DNA from: CAJXZP01 sp964195485
Lineage (GTDB): Bacteria > Bacteroidota > Bacteroidia > Flavobacteriales_G > Salibacteraceae
DNA: 35,641 nt
Direction of reading: 5' to 3'
Assembly: GCA_964195485.1 (NCBI GenBank)
Contig: CAXMPG010000091.1
Span: 1 to 35,641, forward strand
In this document: piece by piece, positions 25,307-33,600 of the stretch
Numbering within the stretch: the first letter of the stretch is position 1
Layout of the letters: the number at the start of each line of letters is the position of its first letter
The notes under the pieces: model-generated
Databases searched by the model: none
Seen by the model: only the letters and a program-made list of their open reading frames with translations
Told to the model about the DNA's origin: nothing
Program-made: the position numbers and the translations under genes

Positions 25307-28300
25307 TTAATAAATCAAATTAACTGTACCCATAAACTCTGCTACTTTACCACTATATCCAATAAATTTCATTTTGTAAACGTATGTAGAATTACTGCTG
25401 AATAATTGCCCATTATTTGTGCCATCCCAACCATTATATAGGTTGCTATTTTCAAAAACGAGGTTCCCCCAATAATCGTAAATATACATATACATTAAGC
25501 CCTCTACACCATCTGTAACCGCAATGAAAACATCATTATCGCCATCATTATTCGGTGAAAATGAATTCGGAATAAAAACGGTGAAATCAATAACTTCTGC
25601 TATGAAGGAGGTGTCAGATACAAAACATCCAAAAGTATCTCCGTATATCAGTGTATATTCTGTGGTTACATCTGGCATTATAAATGGCTCTGCACAACTA
25701 TCGCAACTTAAAAAGCCATTAGATACCCATTGGTAAAAAACATCTGAACTTGTAGAAATAGGCACCCTAAATTCTGTACCTTGATACATTGACATGTCCT
25801 CCGGGAATTCAAAAACAACCGGAACAGCTACTACATCAATATTTAATGAAGATGTATTCACACAATTATTTGAATCAATACCAGTTACCGTGTACTGAAT
25901 ATCTTGGGTCGTACTCGTAATTGGGTTACTCACACTCGGTACACTTAAGTAATCTACAGGACTCCAATTGTACGTGTTAGCACCAGTAGCGAATAACTCC
26001 AGGCCCTCACCCAAACAAACAAAAGTATCTGGAGATGCTATAATAATTGGTAACGGAAATACTTCTACCCATTTTGACAATGTATCAGAACAAGTTAAAG
26101 AGTCATTCCATACTACTAAATCAATTTTTTGATATCCAGTATCTATTAGGTTAACCGTAATTTGATTCCCAACATAATTACTCAGTTTATCTATCACCCA
26201 TAATTGGTTAGTTGCCCCAATAGAAGTACTCGTAAGCTTTAATTTAACGGGGGTGCAACCCTCATTTTTAGACATTCTAAAAGCTGATTTCACTTGAACA
26301 ACATTAATATCTACCTCATCGGATTTAATACATTCGCCTAATAAGTCTGATACTAATAATGTTACCCCATAAGTTAAGGCATTTGAATAACTATGGGTTA
26401 AAGCGTTTTGAGGGTTTGTTACTGTTTGCAAGTTTCCATCTCCAAAATCCCAAGTAAAAATTTTAGCTGCCGCATTAGTTCCGGTTACATCAAATTCTAA
26501 TTTTTCATTAACACAACCATAAAGTGGGTTCATATCAATTTTAGCGGTTGGACCTTGAATATTTACATAATGAGACCGTGCCATTGAGTCAGAACAGCCA
26601 AACATCGTTGTTCCTTTTAATGAAACACTATACAAACCTGGGCTCTGATATAAATGCTGTGATATACTTCCGTTAGTAAAAACAGAACTTATAGTATCTC
26701 CAAAATTCCATTCCCAAATTACTGTATTTGCTTTAGAGTTGGAGTTTGTATAAACTATACTAGCTGGATAACAGGCCGTTGATAATTTATTAGCACTAAA
26801 ATTTGCATCAGGGATACTATGTACTTGAATTACGGATGGTCTAGAAAATGAATTAGAACATCCAAATTTATCCGTTACAAGTAATGATATGGAGTAATTC
26901 CCTCCTGCTTGATATAAATGACTTGGGGAATACATTGAACTTGTATCACCATCCCCAAAATTCCAAATATACGTGTAGTCTCCTACCGGTACATTATATA
27001 AAGATACCGTGTCTTGTGCACATACTTCAATATTATCTACCGTAAAAAAGGCATTCGGCTTTTTAGTTTTAATAAAACTAGGGATTTTAACGCGCATTTT
27101 ACACCCAAAGGTATCGGTTACCAAAAGGCTAACATTAAACGTTTCATCTAAAGGACTGGTAAATATATGTGCAGGATTCTGAAGGGTAGAAGTTGTTCCA
27201 TCATCAAAATCCCAAAACCAAGAAACTATATTGGTATCACTTAAAGAATTGTCAGAAAACTGAATAGGCAATGGCGTACACCCTACCGTAGAATTAGCAC
27301 CCATTCTTGCCATTGGTTGATATACCATAACTTCTAGTAACATCGTATCTGCACAACCATTAACATCATGAACAATAGAATGAACTGTATTTATCCCTCT
27401 ACGGTGATATGTAAAAACGGTAGTATCGCTACTTTTAAAAAGGTTCGCCCAACCGTTTAAAGACCACTCTATTGATCCAAAAGCATTAACGGAAGTAGAT
27501 GTAGATGAAACAACTTGTCGTCCATTACAAATCAAAGAATCACTACTTACCATTTCACCTTCTAAAAATCGGATTCTAACTACGCGATTATTTTCATAAC
27601 TACATTTAGTATTAGTATCTACTCCACTAAAAATTACGTTATAATTTGAATCATTTGGAGCAAATTGATGTGTAACCATCCAACTAGTGGAATCAATTGG
27701 AGACCCGTCACCAAAATCCCAAGTAAAATTCGTTCCTCCTAATGAGGTAGGAAAAAAGGTCACACTATTTGGTGTATCACAGTTTACCTTATAATCATAA
27801 TGTAAAATTGGAGCTTTAACAAATATTGCTGAATCTACCACGGTAGTATCAAAGCAACCATTGTAACCTACTATTAATGAAATATCCAGGTATCCAGTAT
27901 CTCTAAATAAATGTTGAGGTTGAAATACATCAGAGTAAGTAGTATCACCAAAATCCCAGTGAAAAGAGTTAATTAAATTTATATCAGTGGAGCTGTTAAA
28001 GAATGACACTAATTCTGACCCGCAGACATTATTAGAAGCTAAAGTAAAGCTAGCATTTTGAGGTGTACCCACTCTAATAATTTTAGTTACCTCAGTTCTA
28101 CATCCAAGTAAAGAGGTTACAATCAATTTAACAGGGTATATACCTGGCACATTAAAGGTATGACTTGGGTTCATTTGTGTATTTAAACCCGAACTAAAGG
28201 TCCCTGTATTAAATTGCCAACTCACGGAGGCAACATTACTTGCAGGTAAGCTTATATTAGTAAAGTTTACTAGTAATGGTGCACAACCTTCCTCAACGTC

Positions 28301-29662
28301 CATTGCAAAATCAGCTTGCGTCACAATCAAAGAGTCATTGGCATATTTCACCATTGTATTAGTACAGCCAAATGCGCTAGTTACGGTAAGAGTATCATTA
28401 TATATACCTGGAGTCATTATTGTATTGGAAGGGTTTTGTTGCCCTAAGGTAATAGCTGGGGTTCCCACATTTGAGCCAAATGCCCAATCCCAACTTACAA
28501 TATTCCCAACTGATTGATCTTGAAAAGTCACCAACATTGGAGCTTCACAAGAAAAATGTGGGGAAGAAGTAAAATTAGCCATGACAGATTCTACTCTAAT
28601 ATTTTGAATCAATGTATCGTTACAACCACCAGAATTATTAACCACTAACATCACGCTAAACAAGCCTGGATACGCGTAAGCGTGGGTTACTATTCTACCT
28701 GATTTAGAATTTCCGTCACCAAAGTCCCAAACATAGGAAGAGGTGTTTAAGCCAATGGCCATAAAAGTTTCTGACAAATTTCTACACGTTGAATCTGCAA
28801 CTACCATAGAAGTGTGGGTACTACCCACATTAATATAATTTGAAACAGCAAGCGTATCCAAGCAACCAAAAGAATCAGAAATAGCTAATTCTACATCATA
28901 TGAACCAGGCTGATTTAATAGCGTATTTAAATCAGTAGTTGAATAATTGTTAGCGTTAAAGGTCCAATTACTGGAAATGGGAGGTACCCCAACTGAATTA
29001 TTTAAAATATTCACTGGTAAAGGAGTACTACAGCTATACCTTAACGCAGCAGAACTAAAGCGCGCATCCGGTTTATATGCTTTTATTGGTTGAGCAGTCG
29101 TTAAACTTGCAGAACAACCTAAAGAATCTGTAACAATTAATGTAATATGAAAATTACCACTATTGGAATAGGTATGTGAAATATTTTGATTCGTATCTAA
29201 TAAAGAACCATCATCAAAGTCCCACTCCCAAGATACTATAGGAGCGTCTATAGCTACAGAATTATTTTGTGTTACAAATTGCAGAGGGGCACATCCTTCA
29301 TTAACATTTACACCAAAAAATGGTACTGGAGGAACGGTTACATGTATTATACTAGGTATAGTTATTATAGAGGTGTCAACACCATTTGATACCGTTAACG
29401 TAACGTCATAAAATCCGGAGCTATTGTAAATAACAAAAGGATTAATCATGTTTCCAATGGATACATTTCCATTTCCAAATTCCCATTTCCTATAAGTAAT
29501 ATTAGGTCCAGTTGACATATCGACAAACTCTACTAGTAACGGGCTACAACCCATTGTTTGTACTGTGGTAAAACTGGCGTTAACTTGTGCTGTTACTCCA
29601 TTCGTTACAAATAACAAGAATATGAAGTAAAGCAATACTTGGTGAGTGTATCTAATTGACAT
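25307..29662 (-). CDS. Giant PKD-repeat surface protein with T9SS type B sorting domain
   Basis: The protein has 1451 residues. A signal peptide (about 1-26, ending TNGVTAQ) is followed by about 14 tandem PKD-like domains of about 85-95 residues, marked by W-x-F-G-D-G-type strands such as YVWDFGDGNS, NFTWDFGDGS, TYIWNFGDGD and IFTWDFGDGN, and by GCxxPLxVxF openings (MGCSPLLVEF, EGCAPLQFV, EGCAPLLVNF). A short Ig-like segment (CLGEGLELFATGANTYNWSP) comes near 1255-1275. The C-terminal 85 residues are the gliding-motility-associated type B sorting domain (PNSFSPNNDGDNDVF ... WDGTNNGQ ... YVYKMKF). Such proteins are delivered by T9SS and act as adhesins or gliding-related surface filaments. It is convergent with the kinase gene and shares the TATTACACACACAC leader with gene A. 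Confidence 0.93.
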   Translation of the reverse strand: MSIRYTHQVLLYFIFLLFVTNGVTAQVNASFTTVQTMGCSPLLVEFVDMSTGPNITYRKWEFGNGNVSIGNMINPFVIYNSSGFYDVTLTVSNGVDTSIITIPSIIHVTVPPVPFFGVNVNEGCAPLQFVTQNNSVAIDAPIVSWEWDFDDGSLLDTNQNISHTYSNSGNFHITLIVTDSLGCSASLTTAQPIKAYKPDARFSSAALRYSCSTPLPVNILNNSVGVPPISSNWTFNANNYSTTDLNTLLNQPGSYDVELAISDSFGCLDTLAVSNYINVGSTHTSMVVADSTCRNLSETFMAIGLNTSSYVWDFGDGNSKSGRIVTHAYAYPGLFSVMLVVNNSGGCNDTLIQNIRVESVMANFTSSPHFSCEAPMLVTFQDQSVGNIVSWDWAFGSNVGTPAITLGQQNPSNTIMTPGIYNDTLTVTSAFGCTNTMVKYANDSLIVTQADFAMDVEEGCAPLLVNFTNISLPASNVASVSWQFNTGTFSSGLNTQMNPSHTFNVPGIYPVKLIVTSLLGCRTEVTKIIRVGTPQNASFTLASNNVCGSELVSFFNSSTDINLINSFHWDFGDTTYSDVFQPQHLFRDTGYLDISLIVGYNGCFDTTVVDSAIFVKAPILHYDYKVNCDTPNSVTFFPTSLGGTNFTWDFGDGSPIDSTSWMVTHQFAPNDSNYNVIFSGVDTNTKCSYENNRVVRIRFLEGEMVSSDSLICNGRQVVSSTSTSVNAFGSIEWSLNGWANLFKSSDTTVFTYHRRGINTVHSIVHDVNGCADTMLLEVMVYQPMARMGANSTVGCTPLPIQFSDNSLSDTNIVSWFWDFDDGTTSTLQNPAHIFTSPLDETFNVSLLVTDTFGCKMRVKIPSFIKTKKPNAFFTVDNIEVCAQDTVSLYNVPVGDYTYIWNFGDGDTSSMYSPSHLYQAGGNYSISLLVTDKFGCSNSFSRPSVIQVHSIPDANFSANKLSTACYPASIVYTNSNSKANTVIWEWNFGDTISSVFTNGSISQHLYQSPGLYSVSLKGTTMFGCSDSMARSHYVNIQGPTAKIDMNPLYGCVNEKLEFDVTGTNAAAKIFTWDFGDGNLQTVTNPQNALTHSYSNALTYGVTLLVSDLLGECIKSDEVDINVVQVKSAFRMSKNEGCTPVKLKLTSTSIGATNQLWVIDKLSNYVGNQITVNLIDTGYQKIDLVVWNDSLTCSDTLSKWVEVFPLPIIIASPDTFVCLGEGLELFATGANTYNWSPVDYLSVPSVSNPITSTTQDIQYTVTGIDSNNCVNTSSLNIDVVAVPVVFEFPEDMSMYQGTEFRVPISTSSDVFYQWVSNGFLSCDSCAEPFIMPDVTTEYTLIYGDTFGCFVSDTSFIAEVIDFTVFIPNSFSPNNDGDNDVFIAVTDGVEGLMYMYIYDYWGNLVFENSNLYNGWDGTNNGQLFSSNSTYVYKMKFIGYSGKVAEFMGTVNLIY

Positions 29663-29676
29663 GATGGTGTTTTAGT

Positions 29677-29730
29677 GTGTGTGTAATACTTTTTCTTACT
29701 CAAACTTACAACAGAAAGGCTTCGTTACAA
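29677..29730 (-). promoter_or_regulatory. Promoter and conserved leader of the PKD-repeat gene
   Basis: On the minus strand TTG (29728-29730) and TAAGTTTG (29701-29708) are separated by 19 bases, a textbook Bacteroidota promoter. The leader TATTACACACAC (29677-29688) follows and leads through TAAAACACCATC to the ATG, matching gene A's leader. The AACCATATGGTT palindrome is absent here. Confidence 0.75.
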
Positions 29731-29791
29731 TCATATATTTGGCTAAAGATATAAACATGAATCAATATTTAAAGAGATTGACAATTAAACT

Positions 29792-29852
29792 CTTATTTAA
29801 TCATAAATAAGGGTCATTATTAATATATAACCAAATAATTAATATTAATGAC
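29792..29852. repeat. Two adjacent inverted repeats upstream of the PKD promoter
   Basis: CTTATTTA (29792-29799) and TAAATAAG (29804-29811) form an 8-bp perfect stem with a 4-base loop. Directly next to it, GTCATTATTAATAT (29813-29826) and ATATTAATGAC (29842-29852) form an 11-bp stem with a 3-base bulge. They lie 60-120 bases before the -33 box of the PKD gene. They may be regulator sites or just AT-rich palindromes. Confidence 0.4.
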
Positions 29853-30649
29853 ATTATATCTAAAAGCTTTTTCAGATAAAAGCTTACGCAGGGAAAGACC
29901 TTAACGGCACATACCTCCTACCCCAAAAAGAACATATTGATTTTTTAGCTTCTGGGTCATCAATTCTAGTTAAAAATAAATTTAGAATAATAAATGGCCC
30001 CATCCATCCTGAACCAAAACAGCTTGGCAATTTCGAAAGTCAAAAACGCAATTCACCATATTTTTGTCAAAAACATTAACCAATGACTCAAATCAGTACA
30101 TATTCTTTAACCTCCAAGTCAAAATGATGCATTCTCGCGAATTTAATTGTTAAAAACCGAAGTTTATAATACATTTGAAGTGTGATAGTAATTCTATTAT
30201 TATCACGTGTGTAATATTGAGGTCGTGAGGTGGTGCTCACGACCTTTTATTTGCCCCATTTTTCGATTTCTGTTTGTCCCATTTGATTTTGACACCCCCC
30301 TATCCTTCAAAAACTTACCAAACAACCCTCAAAGAAGGTCATACTACGAAAAGTTTCCAAAAACATACTATTTTCCCTTTTATTTGTACCGTAAATCATT
30401 AACCGCCATAGCTATGGCAGTAAACACATACATGATTTATACTTTTTCAAATAACAAGCGTAATAGAACTTTCAAATCCTTTAACTAGGTATTCACTCGT
30501 ATTCGGAAACTTTAAGATTACTACCAATATGTTTAATTATACAATATTTTAACTATGCATAAAACTATAACACATACTATTGTTTGGTAAAATGCTGTTT
30601 CTCAACCACAATTGAATCTCAGACTAAACAAACTACTAACACAACTATT
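29853..30649 (+). other. About 800 bp without a gene between the divergent PKD gene and gene G
   Basis: It contains a direct repeat AAAAGCTT near 29860-29890, a short orphan promoter-terminator unit (30147-30248) and then AT-rich sequence. Gene G's promoter is unclear; no exact TAnnTTTG box stands out near 30600. I found no supportable coding frame. Confidence 0.5.
30147..30248 (+). ncRNA. Orphan promoter-terminator unit, possible small RNA of about 65 nt
   Basis: TTG (30147-30149) and TACATTTG (30170-30177) are 20 bases apart, a good promoter. About 40 bases later AGGTCGTGAG (30220-30229) and CTCACGACCT (30236-30245) make a 10-bp perfect stem with TTTT. Between them, GTGATA and TATCAC (30182-30206) can form a first stem. 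The CGTGTGTAATATTGAGGTC stretch resembles the sequence before gene A's terminator (GATGTGTGATTAATTTAAGGTC in part). It is either a small RNA or the scar of a lost family gene. Confidence 0.45.
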
Positions 30650-33600
30650 ATGGCTACAAACGTGTACTTCTTTTCTCCGTCAAACGGAAAAAGACCGAGG
30701 TTTACCTCCACATTTATTCTGATTATTTCTATACTACTCATTTCAACAGAAGTTTTTGCGACTACATATTACGCAAGAAGCGATAAAGATTGGAATGATT
30801 TAAACGCATGGTCAACATCAAGTAGGTCAGGCTCTTCTGCAGGGTCTATACCCGGAGCAGGTGATCATGTTATTATTGATGGAAGAAAAATAGATATTGA
30901 TGCAGCCGATGTGACCATTGCTTCGTTAATAATAACCAATGCCGGTAATTCATCATCGTACTTACGCATGCAAAATGGTTATAAACTAACCGTGACTGGT
31001 AATATGACCGTTACTGCTGAAAACAAAAACAAAACCATTGATGTTTACCTAGAAGATAATGGTTCAGAAATTGACATTCAAGGAGATTTAACTTTTGAAC
31101 GAGCTTCTGATAATAATCGCAAAAAAAGAAATCAATTAGCTATGGAAAACTCCACTATACTGACCGTTGTTGGAGATTTCACTATTGACCATCAGAACTC
31201 TCGTTCAGACCTTGATGATGAGGATATGAATATTGACGATGGAGCAATTATTACTTGCAAGTCCAATGTTTACTTAAATATAACAGATGGTGGAGACTTG
31301 AAAATTGAATTTAACGGCTCTTCCTCTTGGCAAGTTGACGGAAACGTAATTAGCACCATCTCTGGGGGTGAAAAACTAGAAATAAAAACAAAAGATAACG
31401 CAACCATTACGATTAACGGAAACTTTACGCATACCCAAACAGGCGGTGATGACTTTAACATCAAAGCAGAAAATAATACTGCAGGTACAGAGCAAATACA
31501 TATACTTGGAAACTTCTATATTGATCATGATGCAGGTGAAAAAATTGAAATAACAGCTAAAAACAATGCAGAGATAGCTATTGGTGGTGATTTTACTATG
31601 GACTGGGATGGCTCTTCGGCTTCTGGTAAAGAATTAAAAATTAAGGTTGAAGATACCGGTATTATTGATGTTGATGGCTCATTGGCGATTAATGTAAACG
31701 ACCCAAATAACGCTGATATAAAGATAGAATTAAAAGATAACGGACAGTTCCAAGTGGGAGTTGATGATGGAAACTTAACGGAGTCTGCCAATATCACATT
31801 AGCCAATGGGAGCATATTTGAATTTGAATTAAATCATGACTTTCAGTTTGATGTTTATGGCAACTTAGACATCGTTCAAAATGGAAATGATGAGTTATAC
31901 ATATACTTAAACCAATCTGATATCGGTTCAACTACAGATGCCCAGCTAAACGTTGATGGCAACCTGACTATTACTAAAGGTGATGGAGATCAAGCTTACA
32001 TTTTCTTAGAGGATCATGCCGACATTAATGTTGGTGGTGATTTAAACATCAGCTTCTCTGGCTTTGACGCTGGATGGCAAAATGCTGAAATCCAATTAGA
32101 GAATAACGCGGCTATCACCGCCTTGGGCAACTTAAACGTAACCTTGAATGACACTAGACAAAACTCACTCATCTTTGACCTAGATCAAACCTCAGCTATT
32201 ACAGTTGGGGTTAATGATGGTAGTCTTGCAAAATCTGCTACGATTAATGTTACTGATGGATATCAATTAATATTTGACCTTGATAGTGATTCAAAATTCC
32301 AAGTTTATGGTGATTTTAACAATACTTTTAACGGAACTGATTCTTATGAGTTTGATTTAAATTACAACTCAAACGGTTCTTCTGCTGATGGCCAAGTAGC
32401 CATTGATGGTAATTGGATACTTACAAAAACAAACGGAGACTTTTTTAGATTAAGAGCTAAAAACAATTCGGATATTAAAGTGGGTGGCAACTTCTTTGTC
32501 ACATCTACCGGTCATGATAATAACGCATGGGATGATGAGTCTATCTTTCTAACAAATAACGCAACTTTAGATGTAGATGGAAGTTTTTCTTATTCACTCA
32601 ATGATCCAAATAAACAAAATGATTTAATTATCGATTTAGATTATGATGCCGCGTTTTATGTTGGTACAAATGATGGTGCTTTTGCATATTCTGCAACCTT
32701 TTCAATGATTGAAGGATTAGATTATAAATTACAATTAGAAAGAAACGCGAAATTTCAAGTTTTTGGAGATCTCATTATTGACTATTCCGCTAATCAAGAA
32801 TTTAGCATTGACCTAAACCGTCTTACGAATGGGTCTGGAACTGACGCTCAACTACTAGTAGGAAGAGACTTCACCATTACAAAAACCGATGGATACGGGT
32901 TTGAGCTGTATCAAAAATATAGTTCTGACATCACCGTTGGTGGTAACTTTACATATGCAGGCACCAATCACAAATCTGGTTGGTGGGACGATGAGACCAT
33001 TCGTTTATACAATGACGCTACGTTTACCGTTGCCAAAAATTTCAGTTTTTCGATGAATGACGGCACAAATCAAAACGATTTATTGCTTTATTTATACAAC
33101 AACACCATTCTAAACACAGGAACCACCACTAGTCATACCGCAACGGTTACCCAATTTGATGGTAACAATATGGAAATTTACTTAGCTTCAAACGCAGTTT
33201 GGAATAATGCAGGTGATTTATATTGGAATTATTCGGACGGCAGTGATGCTTCTTATGGTAATTTAAATAACTATTCTGAACTTAATGTAGGCAAGGATTT
33301 CATTATTACTAACGATCAAAATTCTTCTGAATTTTCAATTTACGTTAACACAAACGCCCTATTAAATGTAGATGGCAATTTAGATGTTTCATCAGCATCA
33401 ACCTCAAATAGAATTGAAATTAAATTAGGAAGTTTATCAAAAGTAGAATTAGGGGGCAACTTTATTCGTTCAGCGGCACCTAACAATTACGGTGAATTAT
33501 GGATGGCTTCAACCGCAACCGTTGAGTTTAATGGAATAACTTCTCAAGTTTTCCCAAAAGAAACTGGCGCTGGTACAGACGAAGTTTATCTAACTAATGT

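Noticed and set aside
30207..30488. Plus-strand frame of 93 codons upstream of gene G
   Set aside because: It begins before and reads through the terminator hairpin at 30220-30245, and its composition (CSRPFICPIFRFLFVPF) is not protein-like.
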